This document shows positions 1 to 7,342 of a stretch of DNA of 13,853 bases, one piece after another. Both the position numbers and the translations under genes were made by a program. The notes under the pieces are model-generated. The model had not been told where the DNA came from. It worked only from the letters and a program-made list of their open reading frames with translations, and ran no database searches. This DNA is from Sulfuricurvum sp. (lineage in GTDB: Bacteria > Campylobacterota > Campylobacteria > Campylobacterales > Sulfurimonadaceae): positions 1 through 13,853 of the forward strand of contig JAGXHZ010000011.1 in assembly GCA_024635855.1 (NCBI GenBank), written 5' to 3'. The stretch's first letter is position 1. Each line of letters starts with the position of its first letter.

Positions 1-584
1 ATTCGTATTCGTGGATCCTGCTCAAAAATCCCTCGTAGTTGTGCAACGCCCTCATGGCTTAAATCCGCAGAATAAAGATGCTCTTTTCGAGCAAGTAAAG
101 TAATTGATTCTGGATATGGACTGCGCATCAGCGTATCAAGAAGTTCCAGTCCAATGGGTCCAACTCCCACAATCACAACATTCTTTCCGATTATTCCTTG
201 CTCTATTTTTGTACACTCTTTTTCACTTCGAAACGTCGATGCATTCTTGATTCCCTGAATATCAAAAGGTGCTTTAGGCTGAGATCCGGTAGCAATAATA
301 AGTTTATCATAGGAAAATGCTGCATGCGCACTTACAATACGCTTCGTTGAGACATCAATACCGAGAATTGCCTGATTGAGCTCTAAACGTACTTTAGGGT
401 CAAGCTCGAGGGTAATCGACTCAACGCATTGGCTTTTTTCCACAAGAGCGCAAAGATGAATCCGGTCATACGGAGGATGAGATTCCTCAGATACAATCAT
501 AACCTCACACGAAGGATCTTTTTGTAATAACGTGTTGGCAAGATATACAGCAGATATTCCACCGCCTACAATCACAATCCGCAT
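1..584 (-). CDS. FAD/NAD(P)H-dependent oxidoreductase, NirB/rubredoxin-reductase-like, 3' end outside window
   Basis: The gene reads leftwards from an ATG at 582-584 and runs off the window, leaving 194 codons of the N-terminal part. The visible protein starts MRIVIVGGGISA, an FAD-binding Rossmann motif (G7, G9, A12). A PYDRIHL stretch follows at about residues 38-44, resembling the PxYDRxxLS segment of NirB-type and rubredoxin-reductase-type enzymes. YDKLIIATGS (92-101) is the usual ATG motif of two-dinucleotide-binding flavoproteins. VVIVGVGPIGLE (136-147) is the start of the NAD(P)H-binding Rossmann fold. It should pass electrons from NAD(P)H through FAD to a partner or a later domain. Whether it is a nitrite reductase large subunit or a stand-alone reductase depends on the missing C-terminus. 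AAGGA lies 6-7 bases upstream of the ATG, which supports the start. Confidence 0.85.
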   Translation of the reverse strand, partial: MRIVIVGGGISAVYLANTLLQKDPSCEVMIVSEESHPPYDRIHLCALVEKSQCVESITLELDPKVRLELNQAILGIDVSTKRIVSAHAAFSYDKLIIATGSQPKAPFDIQGIKNASTFRSEKECTKIEQGIIGKNVVIVGVGPIGLELLDTLMRSPYPESITLLARKEHLYSADLSHEGVAQLRGIFEQDPRIR

Positions 585-605
585 TCTTTATCCTTGTTGT
601 GAACT

Positions 606-621
606 CTTATGTATTATGCCA
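606..621 (-). promoter_or_regulatory. Putative promoter of the flavoprotein reductase gene (extended -10)
   Basis: On the minus strand TGGCATAAT lies at 621-613, an extended -10 element (TGn plus CATAAT) about 30 bases upstream of the reductase ATG. The predicted transcription start is near 606. No convincing -35 box is visible. This is a pattern call only. Confidence 0.4.
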
Positions 622-660
622 CATCAATGATAAGTCACGATAAAATAAACACCAATAAGT

Positions 661-673
661 TATACTTTCAGTA
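661..673 (+). promoter_or_regulatory. -10 box placed for leaderless transcription of the 68-residue gene
   Basis: TATACT at 661-666 ends six bases before the ATG at 673, so the expected transcription start (672-674) coincides with the start codon. No Shine-Dalgarno sequence is visible in the preceding 40 bases. Both observations fit a leaderless mRNA. No clear -35 box is seen. Confidence 0.4.
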
Positions 674-879
674 TGGAATCAACTAAAGAGCAACTTATCA
701 GTGATATTCAAAATTTACTGAACCGTTACGACGGATTAAAACCAACAACAATAAATCCAAATCTTTTGCAATTTATGGACAAACCAACTCTTCTGCAAAT
801 CATTAACTCCGTGTTAAAGCAGCAAGAAAATGCAAATGAAGATAATATTGAGTGGTTAGAACAATTTAAAACGATATAA
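673..879 (+). CDS. Small conserved-looking protein of unknown function (68 aa)
   Basis: I do not recognise this 68-residue protein. It is soluble, with no signal peptide, membrane segment or cysteine, and should be mostly helical (for example EQLISDIQNLLNRYD at 6-20 and KPTLLQIINSVLKQQ near 37-51), with an acidic tail. The reading frame is clean and codon use resembles its neighbours. It stands alone between the divergent reductase gene and the response regulator, which has its own promoter. Translation probably starts at the first ATG without a ribosome binding site (see the promoter entry). No function can be assigned. Confidence 0.7.
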   Translation: MESTKEQLISDIQNLLNRYDGLKPTTINPNLLQFMDKPTLLQIINSVLKQQENANEDNIEWLEQFKTI

Positions 880-894
880 TTTTCTTTTTTAAAG

Positions 895-921
895 TTGTTA
901 ATAACTGTTTTAGCATATAAT
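895..921 (+). promoter_or_regulatory. Promoter of the response regulator gene
   Basis: A perfect TATAAT at 916-921 is preceded by a T-rich stretch and a weak TTGTTA (895-900) at 15-base spacing. The predicted start is near 928, which leaves a leader of about 60 bases before the ATG at 988. AGGAG at 975-979, 8 bases from the ATG, is the ribosome binding site. Confidence 0.55.
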
Positions 922-987
922 TACACTGTAAAATACAATGACATTTTTTAACATGTTGTTGAATATCATATTTTAGGAGCCTTACCT

Positions 988-1533
988 ATGTCTAATATTG
1001 ACTTGATCCAACTTACAGAACAAACCAAAAAACTTACAGCAATGGTTGTAGAAGACGAAGTAGTTGCCAATGACCTTCTAAGTTCTACGTTTAAAAACTT
1101 TTTTGCAGATGTAACATCTGCTTATAATGGTGCAGAAGCTTTACGTGTATACGAAAAAATGAATCCGGACATCGTATTTGTTGACATTATTATGCCAGAA
1201 ATTGATGGTATCGAACTTTCTCGTCGTATTCGTGCGATCAATCCATCACAAATCATTATCGTTATTTCAGCTAGTAATGATATTCAAAAGATTTCAGAAT
1301 CAATCGAAGTTGGTGTAAACAGCTTTATCCAAAAGCCTATTGATACCAAAAAAATTCTTGAAATGCTTCACAATATCGTTTCCCTTATCTCTAAGCGTAA
1401 GAAAATTGAAACCAAAACATTCTCAATTTCATTACCATTAGATGTATATGAATTGGTAGATGACAATGCAAAAGCAGAGAGTATCTCTAAAAATGCTGTT
1501 ATCATCCGTGCATTGCGTTCATTTTACAACTAA
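988..1533 (+). CDS. Response regulator: receiver domain plus C-terminal ribbon-helix-helix-like domain
   Basis: Residues about 15-135 form a CheY-like receiver domain with the expected active site: acidic pair E22/D23, phospho-acceptor D66 in VFVDIIMPEIDG, conserved Ser94 and Lys116 in the KP motif. The last 45 residues (about 137-181) do not resemble winged-helix, LuxR/HTH or output-enzyme domains. They read as FSISLPLDVYELVDDNAKAE followed by SKNAVIIRALRSF, the pattern of a CopG/Arc/MetJ ribbon-helix-helix DNA-binding domain: a beta strand with a basic approach, helix A, a turn, then helix B. The likely role is a two-component regulator that binds DNA as a dimer through the RHH ribbon. No histidine kinase lies in the window, so the partner is unknown. 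A strong promoter, a good ribosome binding site (AGGAG at 975-979) and a terminator right after the stop suggest a monocistronic unit. Confidence 0.88.
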   Translation: MSNIDLIQLTEQTKKLTAMVVEDEVVANDLLSSTFKNFFADVTSAYNGAEALRVYEKMNPDIVFVDIIMPEIDGIELSRRIRAINPSQIIIVISASNDIQKISESIEVGVNSFIQKPIDTKKILEMLHNIVSLISKRKKIETKTFSISLPLDVYELVDDNAKAESISKNAVIIRALRSFYN

Positions 1534-1549
1534 ATTTTCCTAAGTTTTA

Positions 1550-1587
1550 GATCATAATGGATTTCCATTATGATTTAGCTTTTTTTC
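1550..1587 (+). terminator. Intrinsic terminator after the response regulator
   Basis: A perfect 10-bp stem, ATCATAATGG at 1551-1560 and CCATTATGAT at 1565-1574, closes on an ATTT loop. A run of seven Ts follows at 1580-1586 after a short spacer. This is the clearest intrinsic terminator in the window and isolates the regulator from the downstream tRNA gene. Confidence 0.8.
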
Positions 1588-1600
1588 AGCTTTTTATCAC

Positions 1601-1606
1601 TATAAT
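1601..1606 (+). promoter_or_regulatory. -10 box of the tRNA-Glu promoter
   Basis: A perfect TATAAT lies at 1601-1606, about 30 bases before the mature tRNA 5' end, after a T-rich stretch. The predicted start is near 1613. There is no good -35 box. Confidence 0.5.
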
Positions 1607-1636
1607 TTCGGCTCAGGAATTAATTCCTACAAAAGT

Positions 1637-1711
1637 GGCTCCATCATCTAATGGTTAGGATTTCAGATTTTCATTCTGGTCATAGGGGTTCAAATCCCCT
1701 TGGAGTCACCA
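1637..1711 (+). tRNA. tRNA-Glu (anticodon UUC), CCA encoded
   Basis: The acceptor stem GGCTCCA pairs with TGGAGTC (one G-U). The anticodon stem TCAGA/TCTGG closes a seven-base loop, TTTTCAT, with anticodon TTC. The T arm is GGGG-TTCAAAT-CCCC, and discriminator A plus an encoded CCA ends at 1711. The 75-base cloverleaf is complete. It lies 76 bases upstream of a glutamyl-tRNA synthetase gene, which has its own -10 box. Confidence 0.95.
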
Positions 1712-1764
1712 CTTCTTCTCAAAAAATCAATCCCTTTTAAACTCTTTTCTGCTAAAATTGCACC

Positions 1765-1782
1765 TATAATTTACCTTAGGAA
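1765..1782 (+). promoter_or_regulatory. Promoter and ribosome binding site of the gltX operon
   Basis: TATAAT at 1765-1770 predicts transcription from about 1777, just before the ribosome binding site AGGAA at 1778-1782. The leader would be only about 11 bases long. The box lies 53 bases after the tRNA end, so gltX-yggT-slt can be expressed independently, although read-through from the tRNA is not excluded. Confidence 0.5.
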
Positions 1783-1787
1783 CTTTA

Positions 1788-3086
1788 ATGCTTCGTTTTG
1801 CCCCTAGCCCTACTGGAGATATGCATATTGGCAATCTTCGAGTCGCTTTATTTAACTATATTATGTCTAAAAAACGCGATGAACCCCTTTTAGTTCGTAT
1901 CGAAGATACGGATAAAGAACGTAATGTTCCTGGAAAAGAGGATGAGATACTCGCCATCCTTGCTTTGTTTAAAATCGAACACCAAGAGCATCAGCTTCAA
2001 AGTAACAATCTCCGTTTTCATCGTGCAATGGCACTTCAACTTTTACATGACAAAAAAGCATTTAATTGTTTTTGTACGCCAGAAACACTCGAAGCAAAAC
2101 GTGAAGCTTCAAAAGAAAATAAAATCGCATACCGTTATGACGGTGCATGTGAGAATCTCCACGCAGAAGAGGTTATCGACAATCCGCTCCCTTTTACGAT
2201 CCGAATTAAAAAACCTTCTGATTCGATTACAGTTCGTGATATTATCAAAGGAGAGTCTACTTTTGCCCCCAATGATATTGACAGTTTTATCATCATGCGT
2301 GCCGATAAATACCCCACCTATAATTTTGCGTGTGCCGTAGATGATATGCTTTCGGATGTTTCACTGATTATCCGTGGAGAAGATCATCTCAGTAATACTC
2401 CCAAACAAATCGCCATTCAAAAAGCCCTTGGATATGACAGAACCATAGAGTACGCTCATCTGCCTATTATTTTAGGTAACGAGGGTAAAAAAATGTCGAA
2501 GCGTGATGACGCATCAAGTGTCAAATGGCTTCTTGAAGAGGGCTTTTTACCTGAAGCTATCACCAATTATCTTATTTTAATGGGCAATAAAACTCCGCTT
2601 GAAATCTTTTCACTCGAAGAAGCAATTAAGTGGTTTGATTTAGAGACGATTTCAAAATCTCCTGCCTATTTCGATATCGATAAACTCAAATTTATTAACC
2701 GTGAACACTTAAAAGGTCTTGATCCTAAAGAGCTTTCACGTTACGTAGGGTTTGCCGATGAAGAGATCGGACGGCTTGCCAAAATATTTTTAGAAGAGGT
2801 AAGCACACTCAAAGAGCTGCGTGAAAAGATCCGTGCTATTTTCGCTCCCAAAATTGTTCCGGACGAGTACAAAGAGGGATTCGATGTTTTACGTAATTTA
2901 ACAATAAAAGCACCTCATTTTGATGATTATGACTCCTATAAGAACTATGTGATGAGTCATTCTGGATTAAAAGGAAAAGCACTCTTTAAACCCCTTCGAA
3001 TTTTGATAGGCGGGGCAGAACATGGTCCTGAGCTTAATGATCTTTATATGCATCTCAAAAATTATCTCAAAGAGGTTGTCAAATGA
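1788..3086 (+). CDS. gltX: Glutamyl-tRNA synthetase, GltX2-like paralogue
   Basis: This class I aminoacyl-tRNA synthetase (432 aa) attaches glutamate to tRNA in the cytoplasm. The N-terminus [16 protein letters not shown] carries the HIGH-type motif (H13-I-G-N16). [11 protein letters not shown] is the glutamate/ATP pocket segment. [15 protein letters not shown] and the signature KMSKR (235-239) complete the Rossmann catalytic core. C94, C96, Y117 and C121 are spaced like the zinc site of bacterial GluRS. Many Campylobacterota have two GluRS genes. The second type, shorter and starting [16 protein letters not shown], is known in Helicobacter pylori (GluRS2) to charge tRNA-Gln with Glu for later amidation by GatCAB. 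This protein resembles that type, from memory. It is followed by yggT with a 4-base overlap. The direct tRNA-Glu neighbour makes its true substrate a question. Confidence 0.93.
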   Translation: MLRFAPSPTGDMHIGNLRVALFNYIMSKKRDEPLLVRIEDTDKERNVPGKEDEILAILALFKIEHQEHQLQSNNLRFHRAMALQLLHDKKAFNCFCTPETLEAKREASKENKIAYRYDGACENLHAEEVIDNPLPFTIRIKKPSDSITVRDIIKGESTFAPNDIDSFIIMRADKYPTYNFACAVDDMLSDVSLIIRGEDHLSNTPKQIAIQKALGYDRTIEYAHLPIILGNEGKKMSKRDDASSVKWLLEEGFLPEAITNYLILMGNKTPLEIFSLEEAIKWFDLETISKSPAYFDIDKLKFINREHLKGLDPKELSRYVGFADEEIGRLAKIFLEEVSTLKELREKIRAIFAPKIVPDEYKEGFDVLRNLTIKAPHFDDYDSYKNYVMSHSGLKGKALFKPLRILIGGAEHGPELNDLYMHLKNYLKEVVK

Positions 3087-3370
3087 TGGGGAATATTGTT
3101 TCAGGTTTAGGCGGAATCGTTCATTCCCTGCTTACCGTTTATATTTGGATTGTTATTATTGGCGCACTTCTCTCATGGGTACGACCTGATCCTTACAATC
3201 CTATTGTTCAGGTTCTTTATCGTCTCACTGAACCTGCCTATCGACTCGTACGTCGTCTGATGCCAACGGTATTCAACGGGTTGGACTTGGCACCTTTGAT
3301 TTTAATTATTGCACTTCAAGTTCTTGATGTAATATTAGTCAATATTATAAATGCATTGGTTCTTGGATGA
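3083..3370 (+). CDS. yggT: YggT family integral membrane protein
   Basis: The 95-residue protein has two hydrophobic segments (about 9-32 and 68-92) flanking the hallmark YggT loop [12 protein letters not shown] and [11 protein letters not shown]. YggT proteins sit in the cytoplasmic membrane. Proposed roles include osmotic or shape-related functions, but no reaction is established. The start ATG at 3083 overlaps the gltX stop (ATGA), with AAAGAGG about 8 bases upstream. A second ATG follows at 3086. The stop overlaps the slt start by 4 bases, so the three genes are translationally coupled. Confidence 0.9.
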   Translation: MMGNIVSGLGGIVHSLLTVYIWIVIIGALLSWVRPDPYNPIVQVLYRLTEPAYRLVRRLMPTVFNGLDLAPLILIIALQVLDVILVNIINALVLG

Positions 3371-5025
3371 AGCGTTCTTTTTTACTAACGCTTCTGCTTG
3401 TAAGTTCAAGCTGGGGAGTTACCCTTGATGAAATCAATGACAAACCGGCTTCACGACAAAAGAATTTTTTGATTTGGCAATTTTTGCATCAAGACATTAA
3501 TGCATCTCAAGCCAGTGAAGCCTTTTATCAAGTGGAAAATGTCAATGACCGTTTTTTATTCGATTATTCCGCTAAAACCGATGAACCGGAGATCAAGTAC
3601 ACCACCGATTGCCTTCAAAAAAAGGCCTGTGATCTTCCCTTTATTGAACAAGATGACTGCTTGATGTTGGCACTGACTCCGTTAAAAGCGACCGCACTAA
3701 AAAATGAAGATCATGAAGCTATATCAAGTCGTCTAAACAATCGCTTTGGCAATATCCAATGGCTGCTTACCCTGAATCAAGAGAGTTTTTACTCCAATAT
3801 TGATAATCTTCAAAATGAAAACACCCTCTTTCGTCTTGCAGGTGGACAATTTCGCTATGCTTATTTCAATCACACTGTAACACCTGAAATACTCAATGCA
3901 TTAACACAAAGTCCTGCTTTTCCCCAAATTGTTTTTTTAACGGTCACCGATCCAAAAATGGATCAACTGCAGCAATCTTTTTCTGCTGTACCCGTAGGCA
4001 ACTATGAACCGCGAACGAATTTCTTTTTGGCTATGAATGCCATTAAATATGGAAATATGACGAATGCATTAGAACATCTAAAAGTCGCCAAAAAAGGCTA
4101 TTACGCCTCTATTGACAAAGACAAATGCCTTTTTTGGCTCTATAAAATCACTCAAGACAGCACCTATTTAACAGAACTTTCAGAAAGTTTAGACATCAAC
4201 ATGTATGTTCTTTATGCCCGTGAGCTTCTTAACTTGCCAACGGAAAATTATTTTACTACATTGCCAACAACCCCTAATCCCAACAGTATCATAGGTATCG
4301 ATCCGTTTGAGTGGAGAGAGTTTTCTCAAGAAATCATGGCGGCAAAACCTGAGACCCTGACACCTCTTATCGACCGATGTGACGGAGAAGACTCTATCGC
4401 TATTCAAGGCTATGTTCTTGAACGTACCTATGAGCCTTATATCCATAATTTCACCATGGCATACGATCAATATATGACATCCATGACTAATGATCAAAAA
4501 GCACTTCTTTATGCACTTATGCGCCAAGAAACACGTTTTGTTCCGGGATTAATTTCACGTTCTTTTGCTCTTGGATTAATGCAAATTATGCCATTTAATG
4601 TTGACACAATTAGCAAAGTTCATCTTCTTAAGCCCACCAATTACTTCGATATGCTAAAACCTGAGTACAGCATCGCATACTCCATTTCTCATCTAAAACA
4701 TTTAACGGATAAATATTACAATCCTATTTTGGTTGCGTATGGCTACAACGCAGGATTTGGATCGACAAAACGCCTTCTAACCGACGGAAGCGGTCGATTT
4801 TTACCGGGAACGCATGAACCCTTTTTGAGTATGGAACTTATGGGAAATGATGAAAATAGAGAATACGGCAAAAAAGTGCTCGCAAATTATGTTATCTATA
4901 AAAAGATACTCGGAGAGGAAGTGAAAATTACTTCCCTTTTTGATAACTTAGTGCAACCTTCCCAGTCTGATTATTTTCGAGCAGAAGCGTTAAAGTCACA
5001 GCAGGTACTGAGTCAAATCGAATAA
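3367..5025 (+). CDS. slt: Soluble lytic murein transglycosylase (SLT family)
   Basis: A signal peptide (about residues 1-17, [17 protein letters not shown]) sends the protein to the periplasm. Residues about 20-370 are a helical region like the alpha-superhelix of Slt70-type enzymes, poorly conserved and containing several cysteines. The catalytic SLT domain starts near residue 378: ALMRQETRF carries the catalytic glutamate E388, followed by ALGLMQIMP, YNAGFGS and the usual C-terminal end of the lysozyme-like fold. The enzyme cleaves the MurNAc-GlcNAc bond of peptidoglycan, leaving 1,6-anhydro ends. It is the last gene of the gltX-yggT-slt operon (ATGA overlap with yggT). Its last 98 bases are also the 3' end of the lipoprotein gene on the other strand. 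Length (552 aa) is normal for the family in this phylum. Confidence 0.93.
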   Translation: MKRSFLLTLLLVSSSWGVTLDEINDKPASRQKNFLIWQFLHQDINASQASEAFYQVENVNDRFLFDYSAKTDEPEIKYTTDCLQKKACDLPFIEQDDCLMLALTPLKATALKNEDHEAISSRLNNRFGNIQWLLTLNQESFYSNIDNLQNENTLFRLAGGQFRYAYFNHTVTPEILNALTQSPAFPQIVFLTVTDPKMDQLQQSFSAVPVGNYEPRTNFFLAMNAIKYGNMTNALEHLKVAKKGYYASIDKDKCLFWLYKITQDSTYLTELSESLDINMYVLYARELLNLPTENYFTTLPTTPNPNSIIGIDPFEWREFSQEIMAAKPETLTPLIDRCDGEDSIAIQGYVLERTYEPYIHNFTMAYDQYMTSMTNDQKALLYALMRQETRFVPGLISRSFALGLMQIMPFNVDTISKVHLLKPTNYFDMLKPEYSIAYSISHLKHLTDKYYNPILVAYGYNAGFGSTKRLLTDGSGRFLPGTHEPFLSMELMGNDENREYGKKVLANYVIYKKILGEEVKITSLFDNLVQPSQSDYFRAEALKSQQVLSQIE

Positions 5026-5419
5026 AATAATATTTATTCCAGTTGTTTTGAACCGGTATCAACGCACGTCTTGGATCGTTCTCTTTGAGTTCTTCAAGAA
5101 GTGTCGGTTTTTGCCCATTCAATGTTAGTGCATATCCATGCGTGTATAAATCCCATTTTTTCAAATCACGACTATCCCGTTCAAAATAAACCGCACTAAC
5201 AAAATACTCCCCATCATTATAGGTTTGTGGATAAACCGGATTGAGATAAATAGCTGAAAGAAGAGCTTTGGTCTCAAAAGATTGAACAATAGCCCCCGTA
5301 CGCAACTGCTCAACGGAGCGTTCATGCGCTTCATCCATTTTAAAAAGATCAAACGTACCTTTTTGTGTACACCCGCTAAAACCTATTAATGCAATCATTG
5401 CTATAGATAAAAATCTCAT
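4928..5419 (-). CDS. Putative lipoprotein, convergent with and overlapping slt
   Basis: The 163-residue protein begins MRFLSIAMIALIGFSGCTQ: a short basic end, a hydrophobic stretch and a lipobox ending in Cys17. It should therefore be lipid-anchored, probably in the outer membrane or periplasmic face. The rest is a small mixed alpha/beta domain without motifs I recognise. A putative lipoprotein gene occupies the same place next to slt in Campylobacter jejuni (recalled), which suggests conservation. AAGGAG lies 5 bases upstream of the ATG (5417-5419). A weak -10 (TAAGAT, 5455-5450 on the minus strand) and a small hairpin (ATGGTG...CACCAT, 5432-5451) lie in the leader. The stop at 4928-4930 is 98 bases inside slt. 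Confidence 0.85.
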   Translation of the reverse strand: MRFLSIAMIALIGFSGCTQKGTFDLFKMDEAHERSVEQLRTGAIVQSFETKALLSAIYLNPVYPQTYNDGEYFVSAVYFERDSRDLKKWDLYTHGYALTLNGQKPTLLEELKENDPRRALIPVQNNWNKYYFIRFDSVPAVTLTLLLENNQTGKVALSYQKGK

Positions 5420-5478
5420 ATTACTCCTTCAATGGTGTTCTTCTTCACCATCTTAACAAAATTTCAATGATAGTTGAC

Positions 5479-5514
5479 TATAATATGACAATATAACGAT
5501 GAGGCTTATTTTTG
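5479..5514 (+). promoter_or_regulatory. Promoter, ribosome binding site and TTG start of mobB
   Basis: TATAAT at 5479-5484 lies 27 bases before the ribosome binding site GAGG (5501-5504), which is 7 bases from a TTG start codon at 5512-5514. No ATG fits: the next residues AAA AAA CGT begin the conserved N-terminus immediately. TTG is therefore the start. Confidence 0.6.
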
Positions 5515-6018
5515 AAAAAACGTTTAGCGGTTGCATTTACCGGTCCTTCTAATAGCGGTAAAACTACATTGATTTTAAAAGTAGCACGTAAATTGATCCA
5601 TGAGCACGGCTTAGACGTTGCCATCATCAAAAATGACCCGAAAGATAAAGCTCAGTTTGATGTTCCGGGAAAAGACAGCTACAAATTTAGCGACACAGGT
5701 GCAGAAGTAGTGGTCACTTCCCCTACTCGTACCACTTATTTTTCACAACGTCATAAAGAACTGGATGAAATTGTTGCCATGTTTGCGGATTTTGATGTGT
5801 TGCTTGTGGAAGGACTTAAAAATCTTCCTTTGCCGCGTATCAGTATTTTTAGAAACGTAATTGATACGGACTACTTTCCCTACATGAACGCATTGGCTAT
5901 TGACGAATCGGTCAGCATCGGTGATTATGATTTACCCGATACCGTCGATGTACTGGATTTAAACAACGCAGACAACGTTATCGAATGGATATTAAACAAC
6001 GCAAAGGTATTGAAATGA
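5512..6018 (+). CDS. mobB: Molybdopterin-guanine dinucleotide biosynthesis protein MobB
   Basis: This 168-residue P-loop GTP-binding protein supports conversion of molybdopterin to the guanine-dinucleotide form of the molybdenum cofactor together with MobA, in the cytoplasm. [12 protein letters not shown] contains the Walker A motif (G11 to T18). The segment [20 protein letters not shown] with [10 protein letters not shown] matches the MobB signature, and [19 protein letters not shown] carries the Walker B-like EGLK segment. Translation starts at TTG. The stop overlaps the fbp start by 4 bases. In this phylum molybdo-enzymes such as nitrate reductases, formate dehydrogenases and sulfur reductases would use the product. 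Confidence 0.92.
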   Translation: MKKRLAVAFTGPSNSGKTTLILKVARKLIHEHGLDVAIIKNDPKDKAQFDVPGKDSYKFSDTGAEVVVTSPTRTTYFSQRHKELDEIVAMFADFDVLLVEGLKNLPLPRISIFRNVIDTDYFPYMNALAIDESVSIGDYDLPDTVDVLDLNNADNVIEWILNNAKVLK

Positions 6019-6857
6019 AAGAAATTTTAGAAGCGATTGAGCGTAGCGCTATTCGTATTAAAAGAGCTATTGATGTCAAAGACATAGGTTATTCACAAGA
6101 ACAAAACAGTTCAGGCGAAACGCAATTACAGTTAGATATTCAAAGTGATTTGATTATCGAAGAAGAGCTTAGTCATGGAGCTTCGGTACACACGATTGCC
6201 AGTGAGGAAAAAGAATTACCGATGCTTTTAAACGAATCGGGTCATTATTTCATTGCCTTTGATCCTCTTGATGGCTCTTCTCTTGTGGATGTAAATCTCA
6301 GCGTTGGTTCGATTTTTGGAATCTATGAGGGCGAGTTTATCGGAAGTAAATTGGTCGCTTCATGTTACGTCGTTTATGGTCCCCGTGTCGAGCTTGTATT
6401 TGCATACGAAGGAACAGTTAAACTTTATCTTCTCCAAGAAGGTGAATTTGAATATGTCAAAGAGATTCATTTGAGTGAAAAAGGGAAAATCAATGCTCCC
6501 GGCGGAACGCAACAGTTTTGGGCACCGTACCACAAAGAAATGATCGATTCATTCTTTGCTCAAGGCTACCGTTTGCGTTACTCAGGGGGGATGGTTCCTG
6601 ACTTGCACCAAATACTTCTTAAAGGGGGCGGATTGTTCAGTTATCCGGGTGCAGCCGATAAACCGGAGGGGAAATTGCGTCAATTATTTGAAGTATTTCC
6701 TTTTGCATTAATATTTGAAATGGCGGGCGGACAAGCAGTCGATGGAAATATCCGAGTACTTGACAAAGTCACGGCGCATATTCACGATACTTCTCCTTGC
6801 TTTTTCGGATCAAAACATGAAATTGCAGTAGTTTTGGATGTTTATGGACGAAACTAA
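6015..6857 (+). CDS. fbp: Class I fructose-1,6-bisphosphatase
   Basis: The enzyme hydrolyses fructose-1,6-bisphosphate to fructose-6-phosphate in gluconeogenesis, needed by organisms that fix carbon into triose or pyruvate rather than eating sugar. DPLDGSS (83-89) is the metal-binding signature of class I FBPases. [18 protein letters not shown] and the [20 protein letters not shown] region with [10 protein letters not shown] complete the sugar-phosphate site. I place the start at 6015 (280 aa), not at the upstream ATG 5985. It gives the usual 4-base ATGA overlap with mobB, AAAGG (6003-6007) sits 7 bases before it, and the ten extra residues from 5985 ([10 protein letters not shown]) simply shadow the mobB end. 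The 280-residue length is shorter than the 332-residue E. coli enzyme, as is usual in this group. Confidence 0.95.
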   Translation: MKEILEAIERSAIRIKRAIDVKDIGYSQEQNSSGETQLQLDIQSDLIIEEELSHGASVHTIASEEKELPMLLNESGHYFIAFDPLDGSSLVDVNLSVGSIFGIYEGEFIGSKLVASCYVVYGPRVELVFAYEGTVKLYLLQEGEFEYVKEIHLSEKGKINAPGGTQQFWAPYHKEMIDSFFAQGYRLRYSGGMVPDLHQILLKGGGLFSYPGAADKPEGKLRQLFEVFPFALIFEMAGGQAVDGNIRVLDKVTAHIHDTSPCFFGSKHEIAVVLDVYGRN

Positions 6858-7038
6858 CAGTGTCTATGAGGGTCGGCTTGATGATGCCAAACAGTCGCTT
6901 GTCGAGTGTCAAATTTCTAAAGCACTCGAAAGCTGTCTAAATTGTTCTGAACTGATAGGGTGTCCGATTCGAACACAGTATGTTCGTGCGGTATACGAGA
7001 GTATGTCTAAAGGTGAAATCGGCGGATTTGATTTTTAA
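6838..7038 (+). CDS. Small four-cysteine protein after fbp
   Basis: The protein is 66 aa, or 64 aa if it starts at the second ATG (6844), which has GGA 5 bases upstream. It overlaps the fbp end by 20 or 14 bases and is probably translated by coupling. Four cysteines in C-x8-C-x2-C-x5-C spacing (C24, C33, C36, C42) sit in the middle ([19 protein letters not shown]), followed by [17 protein letters not shown] and a Gly/Phe-rich end. The cysteines suggest metal or Fe-S binding, but this is inference. A hypothetical protein occupies this position between fbp and metG in Campylobacter jejuni (recalled), so the gene is likely real and conserved. No function is known to me. Confidence 0.82.
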   Translation: MFMDETNSVYEGRLDDAKQSLVECQISKALESCLNCSELIGCPIRTQYVRAVYESMSKGEIGGFDF

Positions 7039-7074
7039 CCCTTTATCCTCGTCATTTTAGCCTTATTGGCTCCT

Positions 7075-7102
7075 GTCATTCCGTGCCACGACACGGAATC
7101 CA
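7075..7102 (+). repeat. REP-like palindromic element, copy 1
   Basis: An 8-bp perfect stem ATTCCGTG (7078-7085) and CACGGAAT (7092-7099) closes on a CCACGA loop, flanked by GTC on the left and CCA on the right. The GTCATTCC...GGAATCCA frame is typical of a dispersed palindrome common in many proteobacterial intergenic regions. No T-run follows, so it is not a standard terminator. Confidence 0.75.
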
Positions 7103-7195
7103 TCCCCCTTTAATCCCCTCTAAAGCTATAAAATATTATTATCATTTAACAAATAAAAATAGTTGGTGATTTTTGAAAGAGATAAATGATTTGCC

Positions 7196-7223
7196 GTCAT
7201 TCCCGCGAAGGCGGGAATCCAGC
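7196..7223 (+). repeat. REP-like palindromic element, copy 2
   Basis: An 8-bp perfect stem ATTCCCGC (7199-7206) and GCGGGAAT (7211-7218) closes on a GAAG tetraloop, with GTC before and CCAGC after. It has the same outer frame and orientation as copy 1, 121 bases upstream, but a different inner arm. A spurious minus-strand reading through it gives the familiar LDSRLRGND peptide. Confidence 0.8.
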
Positions 7224-7342
7224 TTTAGTGTGTGGATGAATCCTTGTATCCTTAGTTCCCATGCAGATAGAGTAAAAATGAAGATTGAATACCTTTCTTT
7301 AAATAACATATTTACTAAATCCAACAATACAAGGAGAATTGC

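Larger units (their letters stand above)
7039..7342. other. Non-coding stretch with palindromic repeats, left edge of the accessory insertion
   Basis: This 304-base gap follows the fbp operon. It holds two palindromes with the same outer bases (listed separately) and otherwise AT-rich sequence. I see no convincing gene, tRNA or U-tract terminator. AAGGAG at 7331-7336 is the ribosome binding site for the ankyrin gene. Confidence 0.7.

Noticed and set aside
1924..2340. 138-codon plus-strand ORF inside gltX
   Set aside because: It is an out-of-frame shadow of a well-supported synthetase, with no motif and no start signal.
4189..4527. 112-codon minus-strand ORF inside slt
   Set aside because: It is antisense to a coding region with no ribosome binding site or recognisable domain.
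5985..6014. Upstream ATG extending fbp by ten residues
   Set aside because: It lacks a ribosome binding site and overlaps mobB by 34 bases. ATG 6015 has AAAGG and the usual 4-base overlap.
7078..7099. Palindrome as the terminator of the fbp operon
   Set aside because: No T-run follows the stem (next bases CCATCCCCC). It is better explained as a dispersed repeat.
7142..7327. Minus-strand 61-codon ORF
   Set aside because: Its LDSRLRGND stretch is the well-known spurious translation of the GTCATTCCCGC-type palindrome. It has no ribosome binding site and lies in a non-coding gap.
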